In this document: positions 38,301 to 47,479 of the stretch, piece by piece
How the letters are laid out: every line of letters begins with the position of its first letter
How positions within the stretch are numbered: the stretch's first letter is position 1
Source of the DNA: Mimachlamys varia
Taxonomy: Eukaryota; Mollusca; Bivalvia; Pectinida; Pectinidae
Assembly: GCA_947623455.1 (NCBI GenBank)
Contig: OX392532.1
Location: 47,619,058-47,683,057, forward strand
Reading direction: 5' to 3'
DNA: 64,000 nucleotides
Translations under genes and position numbers: made by a program
Notes under the pieces: generated by a model
Told to the model about the DNA's origin: nothing
What the model saw: the letters and a program-made list of their open reading frames with translations, nothing else
The model's database searches: none

Positions 38301-41300
38301 ATTTAACTGCATCATACAGCTGTTTTAATTGTCATTATTATATTGTCATCTCATTATTACATGCAGAAATTGTCGTTACCTGCCATAAAACGATAAATGC
38401 CTAAATCATCCCTTTAAAACGTTTAGTTAACATACTTTGATTTAAACTCCCACTTTGATGCAGGGATTTCGGTTGTTGCTGTCCTGATCTTGGTTCCTTC
38501 TTTATTTTTGTGTTGCCAATGATCCTTTCCTGTTTTACCCCTGAAGAAGGTATGTATCATAAAAGATGATGTGAAGTTTAAAATTCCATGTTCACTTTTA
38601 CCTTACAAACGTATGAAACTGTATATATAAGAGTCACGTAACACACACATATGCTGCACCTCTTGAATTAAGTAATAGATACAGTATGCCGAAAAAATGA
38701 ATTAAACTGCATCATACAGCTGTTTCGTCCTCCTAGGACTCTTCAGTGATGCTAGGGGCCAAAAGGTAGGAATCAAAAATTTCTAAACTGATGTAGAAGC
38801 AGAATGGTGAGGTGCGTAAAACCCCTTTCATTTATTAATTTAGAAGTAGCATTAAACTAGTTCTGTATAATTTCAAATCGTGTACTACGAAAATGTGTAT
38901 ATTAAGTACCGTGCCACTACTCAAATGAGATTAACTGTGGCTATGGAGGCTCCAGCAAACCTCGGGAACTAAAAAATCCAACAGCAGAGTCTGCCACCCC
39001 CTATCATAAAGATCACGTAACACACACATATGCTGCACCTCTTGAATTTAGTAATAGATACAGTATGCCGAAAAAATGAATTAAACTGCATCAATCGTAT
39101 AACATTCGCTATATATAAAGGATTACAAATAAGTCGAAGGAATATCTATCTTACTTAATGCATGAACAGGTATGTAATGGTATGCCCGCCACGCTATCTA
39201 AACATAACTAATATTCTTAACATACGTAGCGTTATTCTGCAACATGCATCAAAGTTTGTACTTTTTAGAAACGATGAAAACAAAACAATCAAAGAGATGT
39301 AAAGCAAATTAGTTCCATATCCCGTTTTGATAACCCTCCTTAGTTCTCTTGTTGTCATGTCACGTAGTAAGATTTGGCAGATCTGCCTTCAAAACCTGCA
39401 CAGGTTGTATGGTAAATACACCCATTTGCACTTTTAGTCACCAATGGCCCTCCATCTCTGGGCTGCGAGTTCGAATTCCAAGTTGGGCAGTCGCCAGGTA
39501 CTGACCATAGGTCGGTGGTTTTCCGGGTTGTCAGGTTTTCGTCAACCTCGAAAACCTGACACGTCCCTTAAATGACCCTTGATGTTAATAGGACATAAAA
39601 CTAAATAAACCAAACCGAACTAATTGTCTTTCACTTTTCCTAGAGACTCTACTTGTACCTTCGTCACCATTACTATCTTTATCTTTATCCAAATAATCGT
39701 GCAGGCATATATTTATCAATGCTTCATGTATAGTGATGATAACATCTTTGAAATGTACCCTTTTTAAGCTTTTTAATGTGTTGAGACGCAAAACTATGCA
39801 TTTTACACTTTTTTTGCATATTTCTTGAGATTCATCCCCAAAAAGGAAAATGGTCACAAAACTCTACAGTAGGAATTTTTCTCTGCTTAACCAGTAAATT
39901 ATGTATTGATACTATGTTAAGGCTTACAATATGTTGGTATATTGGGTTGTCAGATAGTGCAGTGATAGTTTGTCAAATTTTGTATGTCATATCAAACAAA
40001 ATTCATCTGTGAAAAAAAACTATGTTTGACCTTGATCTTTGACCTTGTGGCATTGAAGTTTGCTCAGTTGACTCCTTGTTTCATTCTACATTTGTATTTA
40101 ACTTTGCTTCATAATGTTACAACAAAATGTTTAACAGTGGAAAGGTATAACATGTGGCAGACGCATGGACGGACTTGGTGATTACTATAGGGCACCCGCC
40201 CTTTGGTTCAGGGCCCTAATAAAGTTTACGTTTTACATACTGATATAACGATACCATAATAACAACAGACACTTACTTAGCTGTGAGGAATACGGAGACA
40301 TCTCACTTCCACTGCCTTGTTCAATATGACGATATCTAACTTCCGACATGGACTTTTGGCTAAAATATTCACGTTTTCTTCTCCGTTTGTCTCTCCGATG
40401 CAATTCTCTTTGTTTATCCCTTTTATGATGTTTGCCTGTATTCAAAATATCAAATGTATTAGGAGTCACAGCTAGAAAACATACATAAGAAAAGTTTGAA
40501 GATATAAGATGCGTTTAGGTTCATGTATCATTATAACCATACTCACGGCGATGTGAAGTGCTTTCGCGTTCAATATGTGAAGGCTGATCATCTGAGATAG
40601 GCTCCTCCTTTATGACTACCGGCGGTAGCTCTCCTGTGATATTCCATTCTATTACAAAGAAACAATCTACAACTAATATGATGCACATGGTTAAGCATTG
40701 GTGCTTACAGTCTTGCTGCATGGTACCTTTATTCATGTTTATTTACTTTTTTGCCCGAGAGCAAAAGTACTAAAGGAATAAAAAACTAGGGAACAGATGG
40801 TTGGATGGTGCAGTGGATATCAAACTTGCCTTTCACAAAGACGGTCAGGGTTCGATTCCCCGATCGGACGTGAAAAGGTATCGGTTCACCTGCCCGGCCA
40901 CGAAGGTTATTCTCCGGGCACTCCGGCTTCCTACCACAATAGGTTCTCTGTGCGCTAACATCCGGACCAACAAGAGTGATTAATATGTATCACATTCATT
41001 ACTTTTGTTTTCAAGAAAAAGTTTCTGGTGACTTTGCTTAACTGCTTTCTACGTAAATAATTAAAGTATCTGTAATTACCTGTATCCGGCACGGAGCTGT
41101 GATATACGTCCTCGTCAGATTGGTTGCCAGAAGAAACAAGGTCATCAACAGTTCTTCCTTTGTTTGTGTAGCTTCGTTGATATTTACGTTTCGTGGTGTT
41201 GTCTGGATCAGCGTCGTCTCTCATTCTCTTACCTGATAATAGACACACATTAACTTGTGTAAAAACTATTAAATGGTAAACTAACTGTATTTGCATTTTG

Positions 41301-43433
41301 CCGCCAAAGAAAATAGACAAGGCTAAGTTTTCTAACTTGATTGAATGATAAAGAAAACAAAATTGACTGAGAACGAAATTCGTGCGAGTCTATGTTATAG
41401 AGGAAAGTATTGCAGTAGAGTATTTATAGTGCTTTACTCACCAGAGACAAATCTGCTGCTACTGGTCCTCGAACTGTCTTCTTCCCTGTACATCTTGATA
41501 TTCGTTTTAACATTGTCTGTATCTGACCTCACAGACTGGTTCGTGCCCCGACGTGATTTGGTATTGCTGTAACTGCTTGGGTCGACAGCATCCCGTTTTC
41601 TTTTCCCAGTTGTTAAACCTACATATTTAGATAATCTTCGTTCAGATCGAAACAAGATAACTATTCAGTGTATAATTGATGCAGTTTTGCCTACCTTACT
41701 TATAAATTGGTAGCTAAAAATACTTGTTTATTTGGCTTTACACAAAAATATAATTCGTAAGGTATCTTGAGGCTTCTTGAATATTGTATTTGTGCAGTAA
41801 GGACTCGGAAACATTTGACCTCCACCTCATCCCGCAAAGATGTCAATACACCGACAACTAACATTTTTGTGATTGAGGTTTTCGAAAGCAAGTTAACGCT
41901 TTTATCTGTTCATGTAACTCAAAATCAAATAGAGGTTACACAATGAGTGGTGTTTGGACATGGCATTTATTTCACTCGAGTTCATTATTCTTTAAAAGTT
42001 ACAAAAGACACCAGCTTTTGCAACTGTATTTTGTAATTTTTATAAAATATTTAACTCTAACGAAAGTGAAATAAATTTCATATCCAATAACCACGAGTCG
42101 TGTGACCTGTTTCTACCACAATAATATTCAGTTAGCAGTGGCAGTATTTTTTTTCTTAAGTGAACCTCAGACATAATCTCGTATGTATTCCCGCCAAGTT
42201 GTGACGAAGTCAACAAAATCCGCACGTGGCATAGCCAAGTAATTTCCGGTCAAAGTTCAACATCTCAACCTATCAAAAGTCCGGAAGGTCATATACCGCA
42301 ATGTCCTTAGAGTGAAATAACATGGGGTAAATTGTATTAGAAATAAAATCAATACAATATTAATTGTTCAGCTATTCGAATCGCCAAGTCATGGCAAATT
42401 ACTTACTTTCGGACATGTTTTGTTTAGAGTGACCAGGTAATAAATCCGTGTCATACTGAGAACGAGCTGATACTGGGATATCGCTGTCTGTCTCTTCCTT
42501 GATCACAGGATGCAACTGGGGGGTGTCAGGACCGCTATGTAAGCCTGCTTCTGCAAACAAACCTGTCAAAGGTTGAACAATAAATAATAATGTTTTACTT
42601 ACAGATTTGTTGTCATATTTCTGACATTCAGTTGTGAGTAGCATATATTGGCGTACAAACACATTTAATACTGCGTGTTGATTATGTAGATAAGCCAATG
42701 TATGTTACGCACAAATGAAAGTAAACAATATGACAACCAATACTTATATTTACATGTTGTTTTCTTTTTCAACAAACAGTTGATTCAAACAAATATCTTA
42801 ACGACACCGATCTCACTTAATGTCCACTAATGCTATAGAAATATTGTATTAGTCGAGACAAAGAACTACCACCAGTTGGCAACATGGCAGTGGCACTGCA
42901 CTATCAAATGCTACAGCTATGATGTCATAAGCAAAACACTTTAACAATATCGGGTTACTTGGTGCAGTGGATAACATTATCGACCTTCACCAAAGCGGCT
43001 GCGGTTCGATTCATTGACTGTATATGGCGAATATTACAACAGAATATTACATCTGCTTGATGTTAGGTATATGAATCCCTTTACTATTCAGAAATTTAAC
43101 TAGGCAGATATTCTCAGTTATTGTAATTATTTTTCTTTTATTTCGTAAAATTGATTTTAAAAAGACCCCATGTGCGACTTTCTACTTATCAGATTGTGTA
43201 ACTATTGTGAAAAACATCACTCTTGATTCTATCTTGTGAAAAAACACACGCTAATTAATCGTTTATTGACATGACAAACAAATATTACAATGTTTTACAG
43301 ACTTTTAATACTCACTTGTGTGTGACGAGTTTTTGTCGTCGGTACGGTTACTGTCTCCTGACATAGAATCACTTGACCGAAACTTTGTCGCATTGTTTCT
43401 TGATAGATTTCTTTTGTGTTTAACTTTCGGCAT
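26219..43433 (-). CDS. PsiKxE (sumoylation-motif) exon-array gene, about 20 exons
   Basis: Not recognised as a known gene. Twenty coding exons (listed separately) splice to one 738-codon frame plus stop. The ATG at 43,433 sits in a CACCATGC context. All internal exons are multiples of three and phase 1-1. Order: E1 to E6 (basic, Ser-rich, with NLS-like PKVKHKR, GKRKRD and RRDKRRRKRE), then modules c-b-a, c-b-a, an E5/E6 copy, c-b-a, b, b, and an acidic end exon (DDDDDDYDE). Eleven module exons carry two PsiKxE motifs each; E2, E5 and E13 carry one, for 25 in all. PsiKxE is the consensus for SUMO attachment, so a nuclear, heavily sumoylated scaffold or transcription regulator is the natural guess; this is inference. 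An untranslated first exon probably ends at 43,976. The gene may continue into the ankyrin exons. Confidence 0.75.
26340..26730. repeat. Possible dispersed element in the last intron
   Basis: Contains repeated and inverted GAGATT/AATCTC words (AATCTCAACCTGAGGGGTAAG near 26,373; TGAGATAAAAAAAATCTCAC near 26,652-26,671), suggesting a non-autonomous element. No ends or target duplication were defined. Confidence 0.3.
26873..26959 (-). CDS. Exon 19, module b variant copy
   Basis: Same 87-nt coding sequence as exon 18, with donor CACA|GTAGGT. The flanking intron is also partly duplicated (26,873-27,078 against 27,461-27,680). Confidence 0.7.
27000..28340. repeat. Duplicated intron segments between exons 17, 18 and 19
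   Basis: 27,098-27,450 recurs almost unchanged at 27,985-28,345 (ACTCAGTACCGAAGAGAGAA and onward), and 26,873-27,080 recurs at 27,461-27,680. These are local tandem duplications that created exon 18 or 19. Confidence 0.75.
27461..27547 (-). CDS. Exon 18, module b variant
   Basis: 87 nt, acceptor TTGTATCCAG, donor CACA|GTGAGT. EIKQEKTIDNTSVKEEPRSG then PADTRSQLH. Two PsiKxE motifs (IKQE, VKEE). Confidence 0.7.
28350..28433 (-). CDS. Exon 17, module a copy
   Basis: 84 nt, acceptor TTTTCAG, donor CAAA|GTGAGT. VKQEKMIGNTTIKREPNSGQ then HTSSQQQ. Confidence 0.7.
29394..29480 (-). CDS. Exon 16, module b copy
   Basis: 87 nt, acceptor TTTCCAG, donor CAGA|GTAGGT. EIKQETKMDSTQIKEEPRSG; the peptide matches exon 8. 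Confidence 0.7.
30092..30178 (-). CDS. Exon 15, module c copy with dead donor
   Basis: 87 nt after CTTCTTCAG. Encodes VKQERIIGNTKIKEEPRSGQ, then HHAKSQRQ. The donor position reads CAAA|TTGGGA instead of GTGGGA, so normal splicing is lost. Skipping it keeps the frame because the exon is phase 1-1. Confidence 0.5.
30600..30775 (+). repeat. SINE with conserved mollusc-type tail, copy 1
   Basis: Starts near CAATGGCCCTCCACCTCTGG and has a GGTACTGACC-TCAGGTCGGTG core. It ends in AAATGACCCTGGATGTTACTG-TAATAGGACGTAAAAC-AAATAAACCAAACC. This tail recurs in all copies in the window and is like that of widespread bivalve SINEs. Confidence 0.65.
31228..31335 (+). repeat. Degenerate tRNA-derived SINE
   Basis: An A-box-like region (AGTGCAGTGACTAGCGC) and a B-box-like region (GATTTGATTCCCC) precede CCTGCCCGACCAC. 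Same family as the intact copies at 40,791 and 60,865. Confidence 0.5.
31824..32018 (-). CDS. Exon 14, copy of exon 6
   Basis: 195 nt, acceptor TTTTCTAG, donor CTAA|GTAAGT. The basic cluster HHKKDKQRELHRRDKRRRKR is kept. Confidence 0.7.
32093..32194 (-). CDS. Exon 13, copy of exon 5
   Basis: 102 nt, acceptor GTAATAG, donor CGCC|GTGAGT. Reads EWNITGALPPVVIKEEPISD and then DQPSHAEHESTSHR, differing from exon 5 at a few residues. Confidence 0.7.
32730..32813 (-). CDS. Exon 12, module a copy
   Basis: VKQERMIGNTTIKREPNSGQ; 84 nt, acceptor TTTTCAG, donor CAAA|GTGAGT. Confidence 0.7.
34043..34129 (-). CDS. Exon 11, module b copy
   Basis: EIKQETKTDSTQIKEEPRSG; 87 nt, acceptor TTTCCAG, donor CAGA|GTAGGT. 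Differs from exon 8 by a Met-to-Thr change. Confidence 0.7.
34743..34829 (-). CDS. Exon 10, module c copy
   Basis: Near-identical to exon 7 (VKQE, IKKE), in the tandemly duplicated 3.72-kb block. Acceptor CTTCAG, donor CAAA|GTGGGA; 87 nt. Confidence 0.7.
34920..35385 (-). repeat. Dispersed repeat family Y, copy 3
   Basis: Inverted relative to copy 1. One end word (CACGTAACACACACATATGC and about 80 bp) appears twice, at about 34,922 and 35,294, in direct orientation, giving the copy an LTR-like or nested look. Duplicated at 38,635-39,090 as part of the 3.72-kb tandem duplication. Confidence 0.6.
35722..35905 (+). repeat. SINE with conserved tail, copy 2
   Basis: Same core and tail as copy 1 (CTGGGCTGCGAGTTCGAATT, GGTACTGACCGTAGGTCGGT, TTAATAGGACGTAAAAC). 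Lies in the duplicated block. Confidence 0.7.
36450..36533 (-). CDS. Exon 9, module a
   Basis: Acceptor AATTTTCAG, donor CAAA|GTGAGT; 84 nt. Encodes VKQERMIGNTTIKREPNSGQ, then HISFQQQ. Two PsiKxE motifs. Modules a and c are clearly sisters. Confidence 0.75.
37761..37847 (-). CDS. Exon 8, module b
   Basis: Acceptor TTGTTTCCAG, donor CAGA|GTAGGT; 87 nt. Encodes EIKQETKMDSTQIKEEPRSG, then SPDTSFHLQ. Two PsiKxE motifs. Confidence 0.75.
38454..38540 (-). CDS. Exon 7, module c
   Basis: Acceptor CCTTCTTCAG, donor CAAA|GTGGGA (weak); 87 nt. Encodes VKQERIIGNTKIKKEPRSGQ and an ending QQPKSLHQ. Two PsiKxE motifs (VKQE, IKKE). Confidence 0.7.
38635..39090 (-). repeat. Dispersed repeat family Y, copy 4
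   Basis: Copy of 34,920-35,385 produced by the 3.72-kb tandem duplication, with only scattered substitutions. Confidence 0.65.
39443..39620 (+). repeat. SINE with conserved tail, copy 3
   Basis: Tandem-duplication copy of 35,722-35,905. Confidence 0.7.
40277..40471 (-). CDS. Exon 6, Arg/Lys-rich
   Basis: Acceptor TTTTCTAG, donor CTAA|GTAAGT; 195 nt, phase 1-1. Contains HHKRDKQRELHRRDKRRRKR, a strong basic cluster, then a Ser-rich end (GSGSEMSPYSSQL). Copied as exon 14 with few changes. Confidence 0.75.
40547..40648 (-). CDS. Exon 5, VIKEEP motif
   Basis: Acceptor TTGTAATAG, donor CGCC|GTGAGT; 102 nt, phase 1-1. Encodes EWNITGELPPVVIKEEPISD, then DQPSHIERESTSHR. PVVIKEEP carries a PsiKxE, and the hydrophobic run before it could also act as a SUMO-interacting motif; the latter is speculative. 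Copied as exon 13. Confidence 0.75.
40791..40990 (+). repeat. tRNA-derived SINE
   Basis: Pol III A box (TGGTGCAGTGGATATCAAAC, about 40,806) and B box (GGTTCGATTCC, 40,849-40,859) are followed by CGATCGGACG and CACCTGCCCGGCCACG and a 3' part shared with 60,865-61,055. The tRNA-like head plus unrelated body marks a SINE. It lies in the intron between exons 4 and 5. Confidence 0.75.
41080..41232 (-). CDS. Exon 4, basic/acidic
   Basis: Acceptor CTATTATCAG, donor ACAG|GTAATT; 153 nt, phase 1-1. Encodes KRMRDDADPDNTTKRKYQRS, then an acidic end with SSGNQSDEDVYHSS. No PsiKxE. Confidence 0.7.
41442..41618 (-). CDS. Exon 3, basic/Ser-rich
   Basis: Acceptor ATATGTAG, donor TCTG|GTGAGT; 177 nt, phase 1-1. 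Begins SLTTGKRKRDAVDPSSYSN and is rich in Ser, Arg and Asp. GKRKRD is NLS-like. It resembles the start of exon 4 (GKRMRDDADPDN), suggesting that exons 3 and 4 are old duplicates. Confidence 0.7.
42407..42550 (-). CDS. Exon 2, IKEE motif
   Basis: Acceptor TTTGTTTGCAG, donor GAAA|GTAAGT; 144 nt, phase 1-1. Encodes AGLHSGPDTPQLHPVIKEET followed by DSDIPVSARSQ. The motif VIKEETDSD is a PsiKxE with acidic residues downstream, the form known to favour sumoylation. Confidence 0.75.
42955..43020 (+). repeat. Truncated tRNA-derived SINE head
   Basis: A-box (TTGGTGCAGTGGATAAC) and B-box (GCGGTTCGATTC) words remain; the body is lost. Lies in the intron between exons 1 and 2. Confidence 0.5.
43316..43433 (-). 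CDS. Exon 1, start codon and NLS
   Basis: ATG at 43,433-43,431 after TTAATGCAG|AACTAG (acceptor at 43,462). Encodes 39 residues beginning MPKVKHKRNLSRNNATKFRS, then a Ser/Asp-rich stretch. Donor CACAA|GTGAGT at 43,316, phase 1. PKVKHKR is a basic NLS-like cluster. Confidence 0.7.
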
Positions 43434-43494
43434 GGTGTCGACTTCACGGGTTCTGCTAGTTCTGCATTAAAACAACTTAAAGCATAAAACTAAT

Positions 43495-43650
43495 AAAATA
43501 ATTAGAGAATACCGAAGCGTTAACAAAAACATAATCCACTCTCAAAATCGATTAAACCAGGGGCAAAATATCGAGACTATTGTAAAATTATAAGAGAATA
43601 AAACCAGGTGACCAAAATGAGAACTGAGTATCATTATCATTATACTAATA
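43495..43650 (-). repeat. Family X 3' end fragment
   Basis: GAGAATACCGAAGCGTTAAC, AAAATCGATTAAACCAG and AAGAGAATAAAACCAGGTG words. Lies between the 5' exon and exon 1. Confidence 0.5.
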
Positions 43651-43976
43651 AAGTTTAGACAAAATCGGAATCTAAACCTGTGATATCCTACATTGTAAGT
43701 CAGCAATTCTATGATTCCGGAAATTGTGTCCGTCCTTTGGTTTATATGTGTATGTAGACCGGAAGTTTACCAGCCTGAAAAACAGCATAGTTTGTTATGA
43801 TCTGTAAATATTTCCAAGGGGGAGTTTTGAATAATTCAATATTGTCTATAAAACATTTATTTCGTGTTTTTTCGTGGATTTTTTTTTCAATCCAAATATT
43901 TTGTTTCTAGATAGGCGAGGTACTGCTGTCAGTACAGTAATTATCTATGAAATAATATTAGTCTCCATAACTTACC

Positions 43977-44420
43977 GGAACAATATCACTCAGCGTTGAT
44001 TCTATAGCATTCCTCGTCCATCCGTCACCGAATGGACGAATGCTCGGTTACATGTTGATACAGTAGTGTCGTGACGAAGACTTGTTCCTCTATTTTGATT
44101 ATTGACCTCTCACTTGTCTCCGTTTGAAACCCACTGTTTCACCATGTCTAATATGTTGATCACATATCACGAATAACAAACCAATAACCTGAGGAGGTTG
44201 TCACATTTTGTGACAATAAAATGCCAGTGTATGTATTTGTCTTCATTCAATTGTTCTGTGGTAGAAGTTAGCAATTGTCGTCAAAAGGATTGGAAGTTCC
44301 AGATCGGTGGTCGTTTAATAATCCTGCTTAAAAATAAAATCAAAGCATGAAGTCATCAAGATAGAAATAACCTGTTTTGGTATTTAAATAGCCTTATAAA
44401 TTCCCGGTGTACTATATTTT
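43977..44420 (-). promoter_or_regulatory. Probable promoter and 5' untranslated exon of the 20-exon gene
   Basis: A minus-strand donor TTCCG|GTAAGT (last exon base 43,976) lies about 500 bp upstream of the acceptor before exon 1. The segment upstream of it is homologous to 15,997-16,340. The transcription start is not defined. Confidence 0.45.
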
Positions 44421-44810
44421 GCCTAGTTCCATCCAATGCACAAATTGTAAAGAGCCGACAGCATGATCTTTACTGTACAATAAAGAATAACGTCGATACT
44501 ATTGGTACTTGTATGCAAGGGGAGAATACTCGTATCATAAACCTCATACACCTGATTCTTTACTCAGTCTATAAAGCATAGTTAGGCCATGTGTCATTTC
44601 ATTAATTTAATACTTAATTTCCCTTGTTAGATAACTGACTGAGGGCTAAGAACTCGTTGATCTCAATGATATATTTCATTATCACTAGTTATCTTATAGT
44701 TGTAAATAAAAACAATTTTTTAATATAAGTTCGAAACCCTTCAACCAATTTCATAATGTTGAACGTTTTTATGTATTTCGAAATCGTTTTTCTGAATGTT
44801 CTACTGCCAT
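44421..44810. other. AT-rich spacer
   Basis: No gene, repeat or RNA recognised between the promoter-like segment and the microsatellite. Confidence 0.4.
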
Positions 44811-44970
44811 TCTCTCTCCCTCTGTCTGTCTCTCTCCCTCTGTCTGTCTCTCTCTGTCTCTCTCCCTCTGTCTCTCTCCCTCTGTCTCTCTCTCTCCCTC
44901 TGTCTCTTTCTCTCCCTCTCCCTCTCTCTCTCTCCTCTCTCTCTTTCTCTCCTCTCTCTCTTTCCCTTTT
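44811..44970. repeat. Pyrimidine (CT/TCTG) microsatellite
   Basis: About 160 bp of TCTC, CCCTCTGTC and TCTCTTTC runs. One strand is pure pyrimidine apart from the G of TCTG, so triplex (H-DNA) formation is possible. Confidence 0.95.
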
Positions 44971-45004
44971 AAGGAATTCAAACTACGTAAAAGATTAACT
45001 TAAT

Positions 45005-45445
45005 GCATAAAAGCGACAATAAAATCATAATCCGAGCTAAAATTCGATCAAGCTAGAGGCAAAATGTAAACAAAGGAAAGATTTACATGACGACCCTCGT
45101 AAAAGTACAAGAGAATAAGACCAAGTAAGTGTCTTCTGCTTTCACAGACGACATCCGCCAAATAAGTCTGGGTCACATCCAAGTAGACATCAATCCTCAA
45201 AATTTTAACCGAGTCATAATTGTTAATCAAAACCAGTAAGTACACGACATTAATAAGCATATTCGAAAAAGGCCATCTTCATATCACACAAAGATACAGA
45301 ATATTTCTCGATGAGATCAAGATGGCGACCATAAAACTTGCCCATAATCTTTATCAACCCACATCTCTCGAATCCCTGTGCCGTAAGTTTGATCATCGGC
45401 AACTGACGTAGGTTATTATGCTGTATATGGAAATTTCTTTCCATG
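45005..45445 (-). pseudogene. Family X retroelement fragment
   Basis: Minus strand: LTAQGFERCGLIKIMGKFYG then RHLDLIEKYSVSLCDMKM, with the 3' block at 45,005-45,210. Same family as 25,076-25,583, truncated. Confidence 0.6.
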
Positions 45446-45459
45446 AAACATATTTCGGT

Positions 45460-46015
45460 AGCTCTAATTCTGCACTCGTTGAATATTGATTTGGGTTTCT
45501 GTTGGCGTGAAAACGACCACCCTTTGATCTTATGCCATTGGGTATATATATATTATAAGCCTTACGTAACACTTAAATCTGTAACTTAATATACACATAT
45601 GGTGTTCGATGCATATAACATCATAGTAATAGATAAAAAAAATACAAATTTCACGTCACCTGTTTTTATTATATATATATCATCAAAAATTTAATTACGA
45701 ATCTCGAAACAAATACTATGTTAACTGAAAATATTTGTTTAACTATACTTAGTGCTTGACAGAAGGCCGTGCACGCCATTTACTTAACACGATGAACAAA
45801 ATGCCTCAACATTCTAGCTTGTTCATGAAGAAATATAGACACAAATATAAAACACCCAATTACACAAACGTTCCCTAATTAATATACAGAGACTTCAAAC
45901 TCAAACAAGTCCTGGTAGGAACAAAGGAGACACACACTCTGAACCATGTACGAGTATGCTTCTTTCACGAACAACAATAATAATTTGTTAAAATATTGAT
46001 ATTTAAAACATAAGA
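45460..46015. other. AT-rich spacer
   Basis: Nothing recognised apart from short TA-rich tracts. Confidence 0.4.
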
Positions 46016-46019
46016 AAAA

Positions 46020-46520
46020 GACCAGAGAATACCAAAGCATCAACAAAATCATAATCAGAACTCAAAATCAATTAAACCAGTGGCATATAAACACTATATA
46101 TATATTACACGGAGACCTTTGAAAAAGTAAAAGAGAATAAGACCAGGTGTTCCGAAAGAGCAATGTCCTCTGCTTCATCGACGACACATAAATCTAGTCA
46201 GACCCCAGTTAATGACATAGTAATGTGCATATTCATAACGTCTTTTTCATAACATACAAGGATGTACATTATTTCTCAATGAGACCAAATAATGACCATA
46301 AAACTTGCCCATAGTCTTCATCAATCTGTATCTATCGAATCCCTGTGTGATCAGTTTGTTCGTCAGCATTTGACATCCATCACGATAATCTCGATTTTCA
46401 GAGCAAGCCCTAGAAGTACTTATCAACTGTGACTTGTTACCACAAGATGATGGAGAAGCAGGTTGTTTTTATAGTACAGCTGGTCGTGTTGGTCATAGAT
46501 TACGTAACGATCGAGGTGGA
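46020..46520 (-). pseudogene. Family X retroelement fragment
   Basis: Minus strand: STSRACSENRDYRDGCQMLT, then NKLITQGFDRYRLMKTMGKF, preceded by frameshifted upstream RT sequence. The 3' block is at 46,020-46,220. Confidence 0.55.
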
Positions 46521-46605
46521 AAGCTGGTGCAGAAGGGAATACAAGAATCACTGAGCAAAAACCACTATAGGCCAGTTGACGTTTGGCCGACTGCTTTGTG
46601 TAGCC

Positions 46606-47470
46606 TGTCGTCCCATCGAGGTTATGATTATAACAGATAGGAGGTTGACCTAGTCCCATCAAGGTTATGATTAAAACAGATAGGAGGTTGACCTAGTCCC
46701 ATCACGAGTATGATTATAACAGATAGGAGGTTGAACTAGTCCCATCAAGGTTATGATTAAAACAGATAGGAGGTTGACCTAGCCCCATCACGATAATGAT
46801 TATAACAGATAGGAGGTTGAACTAGTCCCATCAAGGTTATGATTAAAACAGATAGGAGGTTGAACTAGTCCCATCAAGGTTATGATTAAAACAGATAGGA
46901 GGTTGACCTAGTCCCATCACGAGTATGATTATAACAGATAGGAGGTTGACCTAGTCCCATCACGAGTATGATTATAACAGATAGGAGGTTGAACTAGTCC
47001 CATCAAGGTTATGATTAAAACAGATAGGAGGTTGAACTAGTCCCATCAAGGTTATGATTAAAACAGATAGGAGGTTGACCTAGTCCCATCAAGGTTATGA
47101 TTAAAACAGATAGGAGGTTGACCTAGTCCCATCAAGGCTATGATTAAAACAGATAGGAGGTTGACCTAATCCCATCAAGGTTATGATTAAAACAGATAGG
47201 AGGTTGACCTAGTCCCATCCTGGCTATGATTAAAACAGATAGGAGGTTGACCTAGTCCCATCAAGGTTATGATTAAAACAGATAGGAGGTTGACCTAGTC
47301 CCATCAAGGCTATGATTAAAACAGATAGGAGGTTGACCTAGTCCCATCAAGGTTATGATTAAAACAGATAGGAGGTTGACCTAGTCCCATCAAGGTTATG
47401 ATTAAAACAGATAGGAGGTTGACCTAGTCCCATCAAGTTTATGATTAAAAAAGATAGGAGGTTTATCTGG
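46606..47470. repeat. 43-bp satellite, array 1 (about 20 units)
   Basis: The unit begins GTTATGATTAAAACAGATAG and continues GAGGTTGACCTAGTCCCATC AAG. Copies are close to identical, with a few GAGTATGATTATAAC variants. The same unit forms array 2 at 54,605-56,770 in the same orientation. Confidence 0.95.
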
Positions 47471-47479
47471 TCCGTTAAA

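Larger units (their letters stand above)
32341..39780 (-). repeat. 3.72-kb tandem duplication carrying exons c-b-a
   Basis: 32,341-36,060 and 36,061-39,780 are near-identical: matched landmarks are 3,720 bp apart at the right-hand side of each unit's exon-a intron and 3,711 bp apart deeper in the unit. Each unit carries one module c, b and a exon plus the same SINE and family-Y insertions. The third, older c-b-a set (28.35-30.18 kb) lacks about 280 bp present at 33,424-33,700 and 37,143-37,420. Confidence 0.85.

Noticed and set aside
40791..43020. tRNA genes suggested by A and B boxes
   Set aside because: The heads are followed by a shared non-tRNA body and do not fold to a full tRNA; they are SINEs.
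44769..44981. Glu/Arg-rich minus-strand frame
   Set aside because: Translation of the CT microsatellite only.
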